Part shown: one piece after another, positions 16,340 through 25,358 of the stretch
How positions within the stretch are numbered: position 1 is the first letter of the stretch
Layout of the letters: each line of letters begins with the position of its first letter
Assembly (NCBI RefSeq): GCF_009687845.1
Contig: NZ_BLAD01000049.1
Span: 120,335 to 184,334 of the forward strand
Length of the DNA stretch: 64,000 nt
Direction: 5' to 3'
From: Acrocarpospora corrugata
GTDB lineage: Bacteria > Actinomycetota > Actinomycetes > Streptosporangiales > Streptosporangiaceae
Translations under genes and position numbers: made by a program
The notes under the pieces: generated by a model
The model's database searches: none
The model's input: only the letters and a program-made list of their open reading frames with translations
What the model was told of the DNA's origin: nothing

Positions 16340-17467
16340 ATGCGGTTCATCGATGAGTACCGCGACGCGGGCAAGGCCCGGCGGCTGGCGGCGCAGATCC
16401 GGGAGCTGTGCGAACCGGGCCGGCAGTACACGTTCATGGAGGTGTGCGGCGGGCACACGCACACCATTTACAAGCACGGGCTGGAGGACTACCTGCCGGA
16501 GGCCGTGACGCTGGTGCACGGCCCCGGGTGCCCGGTGTGCGTGATCCCGATGGGGCGGGTGGACGACGCCATCGCCATCGCGCGGCAGCCGGGGGTGATC
16601 ATGACGTCGTTCGGCGACATGATGCGGGTGCCCGGGGGGCAGGGGTCGTTCCTGGATGCGAAGGCCGCCGGGGCGGACATCCGGATGGTGTACTCGCCGC
16701 TGGACGCGTTGAAGATCGCCCGGACGAATCCGGATCGGACGGTGGTGTTCATGGCCATCGGGTTCGAGACGACCGCGCCGTCGACCGCGATGACCGTGCT
16801 ACGGGCCGCGGCGGAAGGGCTCGCGAATTTCTTCGTGTTCTGCAATCACGTGACGATCATTCCGGCTATCAAGGCGATTCTGGATTCGCCTGACCAGCGG
16901 CTGGATGGGTTCATCGGGCCTGGTCACGTGTCGACGGTGATCGGGTGCCGGCCTTATGAGTTCATCGCGAGCGGGTACGGCAAGCCGTTGGTGTGCGCCG
17001 GGTTCGAGCCTCTGGATGTGCTGCAGTCGGTTCATATGTTGCTGCGGCAGCTCGCGGAGGGGCGGGCGGAGGTGGAGAACCAGTACACGCGGGTGGTGCC
17101 CTGGGAGGGGAACCGGAAAGCGCTTGAGGTGATTTCGCAGGTGATGGAGGTGCGGCCGTATTTCGAGTGGCGGGGGCTGGGGTTCATTTCGCAGTCGGCG
17201 TTGCGGATGCGGGAGGCGTACGCGGCTCATGACGCGGAAAGGCTCTTCGAGGTGCCCGGGGTGCGGGTGGCCGATCCGAAGGCGTGCCAGTGCGGGGAGG
17301 TGCTCAAGGGGGTGCTGAAACCGTGGGAATGCAAGGTGTTCGGGACGGCGTGCACGCCTGAGACGCCGATCGGGACGTGCATGGTCTCGTCGGAGGGGGC
17401 TTGCGCCGCGTATTACAACTTCGGCCGGTTCACCCGTCAGCGCATCAAGGAGACAAGCACCACATGA
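16340..17467 (+). CDS. hypD: Hydrogenase formation protein HypD
   Basis: A 375-residue HypD, full length. Conserved motifs are in order: MEVCGGHTHTIYKHG, HGPGCPVCV, GFETTAPSTA, GPGHVS and the C-terminal 4Fe-4S region CGEVLKG ... ECKVFGTACTPETP ... GTCMVSSEGAC. HypD binds iron and, with HypC, assembles the Fe(CN)2CO unit. The stop overlaps the ATG of hypE (ATGA). Confidence 0.95.
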   Translation: MRFIDEYRDAGKARRLAAQIRELCEPGRQYTFMEVCGGHTHTIYKHGLEDYLPEAVTLVHGPGCPVCVIPMGRVDDAIAIARQPGVIMTSFGDMMRVPGGQGSFLDAKAAGADIRMVYSPLDALKIARTNPDRTVVFMAIGFETTAPSTAMTVLRAAAEGLANFFVFCNHVTIIPAIKAILDSPDQRLDGFIGPGHVSTVIGCRPYEFIASGYGKPLVCAGFEPLDVLQSVHMLLRQLAEGRAEVENQYTRVVPWEGNRKALEVISQVMEVRPYFEWRGLGFISQSALRMREAYAAHDAERLFEVPGVRVADPKACQCGEVLKGVLKPWECKVFGTACTPETPIGTCMVSSEGACAAYYNFGRFTRQRIKETSTT

Positions 17468-18600
17468 CCGCCGAACACACTGCGGAATGGGTTGAGCGTG
17501 CCATCGCTCAGGCCGAGCCCGGATCCGCGCACCCCTCTCGGGAGCTCCAGGTGCTGGAGCGGATCGAACGTGCCCGGCGTCGCAAACCGAAGGTCAGGGA
17601 AGAGCTGATCACCCTGGCTCACGGTGCGGGCGGCAAGGCGACGCGGACGCTGGTCGAGGCCGTTTTCCTGGAGGCCTTCCGTAACCCGGTGCTCGAATCG
17701 CTGGATGACGGCGCCGCGCTCGACGTCAACGGCAGCCGGATGGTCTTCACCACCGACTCCTTCGTGGTGTCCCCGCTGTTCTTCCCCGGCGGCGACATCG
17801 GCGACCTCGCGGTGAACGGCACCGTCAACGACCTGGCGGTCTGCGGTGCCCGCCCGCTGTACCTGTCGGCGGCGTTCATCCTGGAGGAGGGCTTCCCCGT
17901 CGCCGACCTGCGCCGGATCACCGACTCCATGGCGGCCGCCGCCGCCCGCGCGGGCGTCCACGTGGTGACCGGCGACACCAAGGTCGTTCAGCGCGGCAAG
18001 GGCGACGGCTGCTACGTGACCACCGCCGGAGTCGGCGTGCTGGACCGAAAGATCACACTCGGCCCCTCGACGGTACGCCCCGGGGACGCCGTGATCGTGT
18101 CCGGCCCGATCGGCGAGCACGGCATCACCATCATGATCGCCCGAGGCGAACTGGACATCGCCGCCGACGTCACCTCCGACACCGCGTCCATACACGACCT
18201 CGTCGCGACCCTCCTCGACACCGCCCCCGTACGCATGCTGCGCGACGCCACCCGCGGCGGGGTAGCCACCGTCCTCAACGAGATCGCCGAAGCCGCCCAG
18301 CTGGCGATCATGGTCGACGAACCGGCGATCCCGATCCGTCCCGTCGTGAACGGCGCCTGCGAACTCCTCGGCCTGGACCCGCTGTACGTCGCGTGCGAGG
18401 GCAGATTCGTCGCCGTAGTGGACGGCGCCCACGCGGAAGCCGCCGTCGACGCCCTGCGCAGGCATCCACTCGGCGAGGCCGCCGCCATCGTCGGAACGGT
18501 CGAGGCCGACCCAGCCGGACTCGTCCTCCTCAAAACCGTGTTCGGCGGCACGAGAATCGTGGACGTGCTGGTGGGCGACCCGCTACCACGCATCTGCTGA
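17464..18600 (+). CDS. hypE: Carbamoyl dehydratase HypE
   Basis: A 378-residue PurM-like ATPase. The start of the fold, ELITLAHGAGGKATRTLVEAVF, and DDGAALDVNGSRMVFTTDSFVVSPLFFPG are typical, as is VTGDTKVVQRGKGDG. It ends with VGDPLPRIC, keeping the invariant C-terminal PRxC whose Cys receives the carbamoyl group from HypF and is dehydrated to a thiocyanate. The first 45 residues before the PurM core are longer than in many HypE proteins. Its last 18 bases overlap the convergent hypF gene. Confidence 0.95.
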   Translation: MTAEHTAEWVERAIAQAEPGSAHPSRELQVLERIERARRRKPKVREELITLAHGAGGKATRTLVEAVFLEAFRNPVLESLDDGAALDVNGSRMVFTTDSFVVSPLFFPGGDIGDLAVNGTVNDLAVCGARPLYLSAAFILEEGFPVADLRRITDSMAAAAARAGVHVVTGDTKVVQRGKGDGCYVTTAGVGVLDRKITLGPSTVRPGDAVIVSGPIGEHGITIMIARGELDIAADVTSDTASIHDLVATLLDTAPVRMLRDATRGGVATVLNEIAEAAQLAIMVDEPAIPIRPVVNGACELLGLDPLYVACEGRFVAVVDGAHAEAAVDALRRHPLGEAAAIVGTVEADPAGLVLLKTVFGGTRIVDVLVGDPLPRIC

Positions 18601-20853
18601 CCGGTCGCGGGCGGCTGCGATCACTGCTTGGCCCAGTGAGATGCCGCCGTCGCCCGGCGGGACTCGGGAGTGGACGAGGACTCGGAAGTCGTTCTGTTCC
18701 AGGCCGGACACGATCAGTTCCAGGAGGACGATGTTCTGGAAGACGCCGCCGGAGAGGGCGACTGTGCGCAGACCGGTTCTTTCGCGGAGGGAGTGGACCG
18801 CGCGGACGACTGCGGTGGCCAGGCCGTTGTGGAATCGGGCGGCGATGCGTTCTACGGCTATTCCGGCGATCATGTCCTCGGCGGCGGCTCTGACGAGGTC
18901 GCTTGCGGCGATGGTGAGCGTTTCGCCCTCGGTCAGTCGTACTGGGTAGGCGTGGGATTCGTTTGGGTCCACTCGGGCTTCGAGTTCGGCGGCGGCCTGG
19001 CCTTCGTAGCTGACGATGTCGCGGATTCCGGTGATTGCGGAGACGGCGTCGAACAGGCGGCCGGCGCTGGAGGTGAGTGGGGAGTTCGTGCCGGTTTGGG
19101 CCATGGAGACGATGGCTGGCCATTGGTCGCGGTGTCTGCGTATGAGCGGTAGTTCGTCGCCGTAGGTTCCGGTGAGGTGGGCTGCGGCCATTCGCCACGG
19201 TTGGCGGATGGCTGCCGTGCCGCCGGGCATGGGTACCGGTTCCAGGTGGCCGGCCCGGTGGAAGGTCGTGAGATCGGCGATGAGTAGTTCGCCGCCCCAG
19301 AGCGTGCCGTCCTCGCCGTAGCCGAGTCCGTCGAACGCCACGCCGATCACTGGGCCGGCGTATCCGTTGTCGGCCAGGCAGGAGGCGATGTGGGCGTGAT
19401 GGTGCTGGACCGCCACCAGTTCGACTTCGGGCAGGTCGCGGGCGTACTTCGTGGAGAGGTAGTCCGGATGCAGGTCGTGGGCGACCACGGCTGGGCGTAC
19501 CCCGAACAGGCGGCAGAAGTGGTCGATGCCTTCGGCGTATGACCGTAGGGTCTCGTAGTTTTCCAGGTCGCCGATGTGGTGGGACAGGAACGCCTGGACG
19601 CCCTTGGCCACGCAGAAGGTGTTCTTCAGTTCGGCTCCGCAGGCGAGTACTGGCCGGGGGAACGGCCACGGCACGGTCACCGGAGCCGGCACGTAGCCAC
19701 GGGAACGGCGGATGGGGAGTTCCCGGCCGCGGAAGACGCGGACCAGGGAGTCGTCGGCGCGGATGTGGATTCGCCGGTCGTGCAGGAGGAACCCGTCGGC
19801 GACGGCCGAAAGTCGCCGAAGGGCCTCCTGGTCCTCGACCTCGATGGGAGAGTTCGAGAGATTCCCGCTGGTCAGTACGAACGGCTGGGCGAGCTGTCCG
19901 GCGAGCAGATGGTGCAGCGGCGTGTGCGGCAGCATCACCCCCAGGTCACGGCTCCCGGGCGCAACCGCCTCCGCCACCTTGGAGTTGCCGTGCCGGGGCG
20001 CCAGCACGATAGGGCGGCTCATGCCGGTTAGCAGCCGTTCCGCCGCTGGTTCGAGCCGGACCAGCGCATGAGCCCCCACCAGATCGGGAGCCATCACCGC
20101 GAAGGGCCGGTCCTCCCGGCGCTTCCGGTCACGCAGCCTGGCCACCGCGTCCGCCTGATCAGCGAGAACGGCGAGGTGATAGCCGCCAAGCCCCTTGACC
20201 GCCAAGATCCGACCCTGACGAAGCCACGCCGCCGCCGTCGTGACCGGATCTCCTGGTACGGGCAGGCCGTCCGCCCCCACCATCCGCAGCGCCGGCCCAC
20301 ACCCCGGGCAACAGACCGGCTGCGCGTGGAACCGCCGATCCCCCGGATCGCGATATTCAACCTCACACGCCGCGCACATGACGAAGTCAGCCATCGTGGT
20401 GGCATGCCGGTCGTACGGGATACCGGTGACGATGGTGAACCTCGGCCCGCAATTCGTGCAGTTGGCGAACGGATGGCCGTAGCGCCGGCAAGCGGGATCG
20501 GTGAGCTCGGCCAGACAGTCCCCGCAGGTCGCCGTATCCGGCGCGACCAACGCCTCCCGGAGGGCACCGCCCGCACTGCGCACGATACGAAACCCCACCT
20601 CCCCGATCGGCTCCGTCACCTCGACGGTCACCGACTCGACCACCGCCAGCGGCGGCGCCTGTCCCGCCAGACCGGCCACGAACCCATCCAGCGCCGGACG
20701 CCGTCCCTCCGCCTCGATGAACACACCCCCGGAGTCGTTCCCGACGAACCCCGCCACGCCGTACACACCAGCGAGACGGCACACGAACGGACGAAACCCC
20801 ACCCCCTGCACCAGCCCATGGACCCGGATCCGTCTCCGCCCACGCTCAGCCAC
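18583..20853 (-). CDS. hypF: Carbamoyltransferase HypF
   Basis: A 756-residue HypF with all domains: acylphosphatase-like start (RIRVHGLVQGVGFRPFVCRL), two zinc-finger units (CGDCLAEL ... CTNCG and CAACEVEY ... CCPGCG), the YrdC-like ATP/carbamoyl domain (LAVKGLGGYHLAVLAD, LTSGNLSNSPI) and the Kae1-like transferase (VQHHHAHIASCLADNG, VALSGGVFQN). It makes the cyanide precursor for the Fe centre and loads HypE. GTG 20853, six bases after the upstream stop, gives the usual short N terminus; the frame extends to 20898 but only from a TTG. It is on the opposite strand from hypE and overlaps it tail to tail. Confidence 0.94.
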   Translation of the reverse strand: MAERGRRRIRVHGLVQGVGFRPFVCRLAGVYGVAGFVGNDSGGVFIEAEGRRPALDGFVAGLAGQAPPLAVVESVTVEVTEPIGEVGFRIVRSAGGALREALVAPDTATCGDCLAELTDPACRRYGHPFANCTNCGPRFTIVTGIPYDRHATTMADFVMCAACEVEYRDPGDRRFHAQPVCCPGCGPALRMVGADGLPVPGDPVTTAAAWLRQGRILAVKGLGGYHLAVLADQADAVARLRDRKRREDRPFAVMAPDLVGAHALVRLEPAAERLLTGMSRPIVLAPRHGNSKVAEAVAPGSRDLGVMLPHTPLHHLLAGQLAQPFVLTSGNLSNSPIEVEDQEALRRLSAVADGFLLHDRRIHIRADDSLVRVFRGRELPIRRSRGYVPAPVTVPWPFPRPVLACGAELKNTFCVAKGVQAFLSHHIGDLENYETLRSYAEGIDHFCRLFGVRPAVVAHDLHPDYLSTKYARDLPEVELVAVQHHHAHIASCLADNGYAGPVIGVAFDGLGYGEDGTLWGGELLIADLTTFHRAGHLEPVPMPGGTAAIRQPWRMAAAHLTGTYGDELPLIRRHRDQWPAIVSMAQTGTNSPLTSSAGRLFDAVSAITGIRDIVSYEGQAAAELEARVDPNESHAYPVRLTEGETLTIAASDLVRAAAEDMIAGIAVERIAARFHNGLATAVVRAVHSLRERTGLRTVALSGGVFQNIVLLELIVSGLEQNDFRVLVHSRVPPGDGGISLGQAVIAAARDRSADAW

Positions 20854-20858
20854 CGGTG

Positions 20859-21674
20859 TCAAAGCCTGCCGCTCAACGCCCGCTGGGTGAGCTCCCAAAG
20901 CACGTGATAGAGCGTGATCTGCGCCTCCTGAATCCGATGCACCGACGCGGACGGCACAACGAACAGATGCTCAACCCGCCCATCCTGCGCCATCTTCCCG
21001 CCGTCATAACCGACCAGCCCAACCGTGACCATGCCCCGCCGCCGCGCCTCATCCATGGCATTGAGCACATTGACCGACCCGCCACTGGTCGACAACCCCA
21101 CCGCGACATCACTCGCCCGCCCGAGCGCAGCAACCTGCCGAGCAAACACCAAATCAAAGCCAACATCATTGGACAAAGCCGTCAACACAGCCACATCCTG
21201 CGCAAGCGCAATAGCCCCAACCGCCCGCGCTACCGGCGCTTCCCCAACCAGATATGTCGGCACCGGTGGTTGTCCGATGGGCCGCGTCGGCACCGATGGT
21301 TCGCCGACCAGATGGGTCGGCGTTGGTGGTTGCGCGGATGGATGCCCTGGCACCGGAGGATGGGCGGCCGGGTGTGCCAGTGGTGGGGGATTGGCGAATG
21401 TCTGTGCGAGGTCCTGGGCGTCTGTGCTGCTGCCGCCGTTGCCGAAGGCGAACAGTCGGCCGCCGCGGTCGAAGGTTTTGGCCATTGCTCGGGCGCAGGT
21501 GATTAGACGTTGACCGTGCAGGGCGGCGAGTGACTGACGTAGGGCGACGGTCTCGGCGATCTTCTCCTGTGTGGAGCGGCGGAGCTGTGACAGGACGTCG
21601 TCGGGGTCGGCGGAGGTGGCGTACAGGAAGGGGTAGAGGGCTTCCAAGCCGCCGGGTTCACTTGTCGCGGTCAT
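20859..21674 (-). CDS. SIS-domain (GmhA-like) protein with a Pro-rich decapeptide insertion
   Basis: A 271-residue sugar-isomerase-domain protein. Core motifs are FAFGNGGSSTDAQDLAQTF, DVGFDLVFARQVAALG and GLSTSGGSVNVLNAMDEAR, close to phosphoheptose isomerase. Between residues about 96 and 150 it has an insertion built from about four 10-residue units with the theme P-P-V-P-T-x-L-V-G-E (for example PPVPTYLVGE). This lies where normal homologues have a short loop. The gene sits between hypF and a second hypC-like gene, and overlaps the latter by 17 bases. SIS proteins recur in actinobacterial hydrogenase clusters, with unknown role. Confidence 0.82.
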   Translation of the reverse strand: MTATSEPGGLEALYPFLYATSADPDDVLSQLRRSTQEKIAETVALRQSLAALHGQRLITCARAMAKTFDRGGRLFAFGNGGSSTDAQDLAQTFANPPPLAHPAAHPPVPGHPSAQPPTPTHLVGEPSVPTRPIGQPPVPTYLVGEAPVARAVGAIALAQDVAVLTALSNDVGFDLVFARQVAALGRASDVAVGLSTSGGSVNVLNAMDEARRRGMVTVGLVGYDGGKMAQDGRVEHLFVVPSASVHRIQEAQITLYHVLWELTQRALSGRL

Positions 21675-21885
21675 GGTTTTGTCCTCGGGTGACGGCGATG
21701 GCTTCCTTGGCGTGCACGAGCACGATGTCGCCAGGCTGGGCGTCGACCAGGGCCACGCTGATCTCTTCGGGGCCGGATTCGGTCTCGACTACGGCGAGTC
21801 CGTCGTCCAGCAGGCGCAGGACACGTACTGGGATGGCTACGTCTGAGCACGTCACGCAGACGTCATGGCAGTCGTCTCCGGTCAT
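21658..21885 (-). CDS. Second HypC/HupF-family protein
   Basis: A 75-residue protein with the HypC beta-barrel pattern: CSDVAIPVRVLRLLDDGLAVVE ... EEISVALVDAQPGDIVLVHAKEAIAV. Unlike HypC, the functional Cys is not at position 2: the start is MTGDDCHDVCVTCSD with three Cys at 6, 10 and 13. It could be a specialised chaperone that hands the iron centre to one client, or a metal-binding variant. Its ATG overlaps the upstream SIS gene stop (ATGA) and its end overlaps the next SIS gene, so the three are co-translated. Confidence 0.8.
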   Translation of the reverse strand: MTGDDCHDVCVTCSDVAIPVRVLRLLDDGLAVVETESGPEEISVALVDAQPGDIVLVHAKEAIAVTRGQNHDRDK

Positions 21886-22481
21886 CGCGCGGCCTCCGGC
21901 TGCTCGAAGAAGACGTGCACCAACTCCCAGAGGAGGTGATAGATCGTCATATGGACCTCCTTGACGACGAGCGGGTCGTCGGACCGCGCGACCAGCAGGT
22001 GATCTGCGACGTCCCCGAACGGAGCTTCGCTCCCGCCGACGAGGGCGACGGTGAGCAGCCCCAGTTCGCGTGCGGTCTCCAGACCACGCAGCACGCTGGC
22101 GCATCCGCCGTCGGTCGAGAAGCCGACAGCGATGTCACCCGGGGAGGCCAGCAATCGGAGCTGACCGGCGAAGATGCCGTCCAGCCCGTCGGTTCTGGCG
22201 ATACCCGTCAGGATCGCGGCGTCGTTGGTCAGCGAGATGGCGGGAAGAGCTCGTTTGCCGACGATGACCGGGTGAACGAACTCGACGGCGACATGCTGGG
22301 CGTCGGTCGCGGAGCCCCCGTTGCCGAACACGATCAGCTTTCCGCCCTGCTGGAACCGTGCCGCCATGTCCTGGCAGGCACGCAGAATCCGATCCGTCTC
22401 CTCGGCCAGCGCACCTCCTGGGCCTACCCGCCGTTCGAAGGCGGCCGACACCACTCGACTCTCGTTCACGGCCTGCTCCAC
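21882..22481 (-). CDS. SIS-domain protein, D-sedoheptulose-7-phosphate isomerase-like
   Basis: A protein of about 199 residues of normal GmhA size. It has LIVFGNGGSATDAQHVAVEF, ISLTNDAAILTGIARTDG, GFSTDGGCASVLRGLETAR and the end LWELVHVFFEQ. In most relatives the phosphate loop reads STSGxSxN; here FSTDGGCAS has Asp and Cys changes, so isomerase activity is doubtful. Start is GTG at 22481 or, with a better GGAG, GTG at 22469. It is the first gene after the PadR regulator in the reverse hyp operon. Confidence 0.82.
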   Translation of the reverse strand: MEQAVNESRVVSAAFERRVGPGGALAEETDRILRACQDMAARFQQGGKLIVFGNGGSATDAQHVAVEFVHPVIVGKRALPAISLTNDAAILTGIARTDGLDGIFAGQLRLLASPGDIAVGFSTDGGCASVLRGLETARELGLLTVALVGGSEAPFGDVADHLLVARSDDPLVVKEVHMTIYHLLWELVHVFFEQPEAAR

Positions 22482-22485
22482 TTCT

Positions 22486-22529
22486 CTACGGGGTGGTGAG
22501 GGAATTTCCCTACGGGGTGGTGAGGGAAT
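22486..22529. repeat. Direct duplication of the PadR gene 3' end
   Basis: CTACGGGGTGGTGAGGGAAT occurs at 22486-22505 and again at 22510-22529. The second copy is the end of the PadR coding region (SLTTP and stop, minus strand); the first lies between PadR and the SIS gene. A recent small tandem duplication is the simplest reading. Confidence 0.85.
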
Positions 22530-22872
22530 GCGGGCGGGTGGCGGCCGCGATCCGCCTCCACCGGGTCAGACAGCTCTCCAGCACATGCCCGAGCTCCGTC
22601 AGCCGCGCCATCCGCGTCTCCAGAGCCGCCATCCCGGCCGTGGTGAGCTCGTACCTCCGCCGGGCGGGCCCGGTCGCCGACGCGACCCAGGTCGAGGCCA
22701 ACAGCCCTTCCCGCTCAAGATTCCGCAGCACCCGGTAGATCTGACCGGGCTCCAGATCATCCGCCCCGAGAAGAGAAAGCCGCTCAATCAGGTCATATCC
22801 GTGACCAGGCCGTTCGCAGATCAGCAGCAGCAGAAAAGGATGCAACAGGCTACGGATCTCACTACCGGGCAT
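22510..22872 (-). CDS. PadR-family transcriptional regulator
   Basis: A 120-residue PadR protein: LLHPFLLLLICERPGHGYDLIERL opens the winged helix, PGQIYRVLRNLEREGLLAS is the recognition helix region, and RRRYELTTAGMAAL the wing, followed by a C-terminal dimer helix. ATG 22872 has CGAGGAG seven bases upstream and is preferred to an ATG at 22917. It heads the reverse hyp operon and probably regulates it, perhaps the whole hydrogenase locus. Confidence 0.85.
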   Translation of the reverse strand: MPGSEIRSLLHPFLLLLICERPGHGYDLIERLSLLGADDLEPGQIYRVLRNLEREGLLASTWVASATGPARRRYELTTAGMAALETRMARLTELGHVLESCLTRWRRIAAATRPHSLTTP

Positions 22873-23379
22873 GGCTACTCCTCGCGGGAACCACTCGTGC
22901 CCGTCGGTGACCTGCATCTACTCGGACGCTAGATCGCCCGGTGCATAGATGTACGGCTCGCGCGCGGCACTTGTGGAAGTCATCACCGACCAGCCAGCCA
23001 GAAATAGGCAGCCCACCCCGACCTTCACCAGCCCCTGGCGATCAACGCACACCCGGTTTGCCCTGCCATAGCTCGGGATTACAGCGCCCCAGGGGAGTGA
23101 CGGTCGGTGGTGGATGGGGTATCCAGAGGGTGATGGACATACCGCGCCGGAGTGAGCTTGGCGGGGGTTCGGTCTGCATATCGGATCGCCCTGCTGCGTC
23201 GGGGCGTCGCGAAGATTTCGGGTGACGCCGATGCGGACGAACTGCTGGTGCCGGCTCTGGAAGGTGGCCGGGATCGAGGCGGTGAGCGGACACGCCTGAG
23301 CCGATGTCCCAAAACGATCATTGATCTGGGTGACGCGGTTCTGACGTGGCGGAGCTACGTGAGCTAGTCCGACGTTGCC
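22873..23379. other. Gene-poor stretch between the hydrogenase locus and a VOC remnant
   Basis: No convincing gene. GTGCATAGATGTAC at 22941-22954 is an imperfect palindrome of the GTnCAT..ATGnAC kind that PadR proteins often bind, about 70 bp before the PadR start. A 71-codon frame at 23152-23367 on the plus strand has no recognisable features and may be a relic. Confidence 0.45.
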
Positions 23380-23736
23380 GTGGCTGTGCTATACGAGCCA
23401 GTCCGGAGTGACAAGGAGTGCCACTCCGGCGGCGGACAGTCAGCCGGGTCGGAGACGCCCTACCAAGCCAAGCGGCAGAACATTTACGCCAAGCAGGGCA
23501 TGTACCTCGTCGTCTACGACATCGAGGCGGCCCGCGCCGATCTCATCGATCGCGGCATCGACGTGTCGGACATGTTCCACGACGCCGGCGGAATCTTCCA
23601 CCACATCGGAAACAAGCAACGGGTGAACGGCCCCGCTCCGGATCGCCGCGATTACGGTTCCTTCGCCTCATTCAGCGACCCCGACGGCAACGGATGGATG
23701 CTGCAGGAAATCAAGAACCGGGCCCCTGGCCGATGA
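23380..23736 (+). pseudogene. 5'-truncated VOC/glyoxalase-family gene
   Basis: The C-terminal half of a vicinal-oxygen-chelate protein is clear: GMYLVVYDIEAARADLIDRG, then FASFSDPDGNGWMLQEI, the common end of this family. The first beta-alpha-beta-beta-beta unit with its metal ligand is missing, replaced by about 40 residues of unrelated sequence from a GTG at 23380. Such a half domain is unlikely to be active. It lies in an accessory stretch with other relics. Confidence 0.65.
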
Positions 23737-23933
23737 CCGAGCCGACAACCACCGCCGCGCACGCTGGGCAAATACAGCTATCGACCGAGGAGTCCTTCGG
23801 CCCGATAGTTCCGCCCTGCCGTTAGGCGTATCCGCCGAGACCTCCCTGCCTGAGACGATCGAGTAGGTTCGCACCGAAGCGTGGGAAAGCTCGCGCAGCT
23901 GGGGCGATCGTTACTGAGGAGAGGGCATCGGCA

Positions 23934-25358
23934 ATGCAGTCGACCGAGTACGACCTCATCGTGTTAGGCGCCGGCGCGGGCGGTGAGAACGTGGCCGATC
24001 GTGCGGTGCAGGGTGGGCTGACCACGGTGCTGGTTGAGCATGAGCTTGTCGGAGGGGAGTGCTCCTACTGGGCGTGCATGCCCTCGAAGGCGCTGCTGCG
24101 GTCCGCTCAGGTGCTGCGTGCGGCCCGGCAGGTCGCCGGTGCGGGCGAGGCGGTGGTGGGTGAGCTCGATGTGCGGGCCGTACTCGCGCGGCGGGACTCG
24201 TTCACGAGTAACTGGTCCGACGAAGGCCAGGTGCGGTGGGTCGACGGTGCGGGGATTTCGCTGGCGCGCGGGCATGGTCGGATCACGGGGCCGAAGGAGG
24301 TTACGGTCACGGCCGCGGACGGTTCGACGAGCGTGCTCACGGCGCGTCATGCCGTGTCTGTGGTTACCGGGTCGGATCCGCTGATTCCCGACATTGACGG
24401 GCTGCGGGAGGCGAGCCCGTGGACCAGCCGGGAGGCGACCAGCGCCAAGAGTGTGCCGGCCAGTCTCGCGATCATCGGTGGGGGTGTCGTCGCCACCGAG
24501 ATGGCGACGGCGTACGCGGGGTTCGGGACGGCGGTCACGTTGATCTCGCGTAGTGGGCTGCTCGCCGGTATGGAGCCCTTCGCGGGGGAGCTAGTCGCGA
24601 AGGCGTTGCGCGCGCAGGGGGTGACGGTTCTGCTCGACACGGAGACGACGCGCGTGACCCGTTCGGGGGATGGCGTCGTCGTGGAGACCGGGGGCGGGTC
24701 CGTGGTCACGGCTGAGGAGGTCCTGGTCGCGACGGGTCGTACGCCGCGTACGCGGGATATTGGCCTGGAAACGATTGGTCTCACCCCTGGTGACTGGCTG
24801 AAGACCGACGACACGATGCTTGTGCCTGGGTTCGACTGGCTTTACGCCGTCGGCGATGTGACGAAGCGTGCGTTGCTCACTCATCAGGTGAAATATCAGG
24901 CGCGGGCGGCGGGGGATGTCATCGCGGCGCGGGCGGCGGGCGCGCCCGTGTCGGATGCCCCGTGGGGTGTTCACGTCGCGACCGCCGACCACGCGGCCGT
25001 GCCGCAGGTGACGTTCACCGACCCGGAAGTCGCTTCCGTGGGGCTCACGGCGCAGGCCGCGCGGCAGGCGGGCTACGAGATCCGTACCGTCGACTACGAG
25101 ATCGGCAATGTCGCCGGCGCGAGCGTGCACGCGGACGGGTACACCGGAACCGCCCGGATGGTGGTCGACGAGCAGCGCAAGGTCATCCTCGGCGTCACTT
25201 TCGTCGGCCCCGACGTGAGCGAGTTGCTGCAGGCGGCGACGATCGCGATCGTGGGAGAGGTCCCGCTTGACCGGCTGTGGCACGCGGTGCCCGCCTACCC
25301 CACGGTCAACGAGATCTGGCTGCGCCTCCTCGAAACATACGGACGCCCGACCACGTAA
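23934..25358 (+). CDS. Pyridine nucleotide-disulfide oxidoreductase, lipoamide dehydrogenase-like
   Basis: A 474-residue flavoprotein. The FAD fold is LIVLGAGAGGENVADRA, the redox pair sits in GGECSYWACMPSKALLR (CxxxxC), the NAD(P) fold is LAIIGGGVVATEMATAYAGFG, the second FAD motif is WLYAVGDVTKRALLTH, and the C-terminal dimer domain has HAVPAYPTVNEIW with the His-Glu pair. These features place it with dihydrolipoamide dehydrogenase, mercuric reductase and relatives. No E2 or mercury genes are near and no extra Cys pair is at the ends, so a general thiol or quinone reductase is more likely. GAGGAGAGG precedes ATG 23934. Confidence 0.87.
   Translation: MQSTEYDLIVLGAGAGGENVADRAVQGGLTTVLVEHELVGGECSYWACMPSKALLRSAQVLRAARQVAGAGEAVVGELDVRAVLARRDSFTSNWSDEGQVRWVDGAGISLARGHGRITGPKEVTVTAADGSTSVLTARHAVSVVTGSDPLIPDIDGLREASPWTSREATSAKSVPASLAIIGGGVVATEMATAYAGFGTAVTLISRSGLLAGMEPFAGELVAKALRAQGVTVLLDTETTRVTRSGDGVVVETGGGSVVTAEEVLVATGRTPRTRDIGLETIGLTPGDWLKTDDTMLVPGFDWLYAVGDVTKRALLTHQVKYQARAAGDVIAARAAGAPVSDAPWGVHVATADHAAVPQVTFTDPEVASVGLTAQAARQAGYEIRTVDYEIGNVAGASVHADGYTGTARMVVDEQRKVILGVTFVGPDVSELLQAATIAIVGEVPLDRLWHAVPAYPTVNEIWLRLLETYGRPTT

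Noticed and set aside
20068..20907. Plus-strand frame of 279 codons opposite hypF
   Set aside because: Antisense to the acylphosphatase and zinc-finger domains of HypF.
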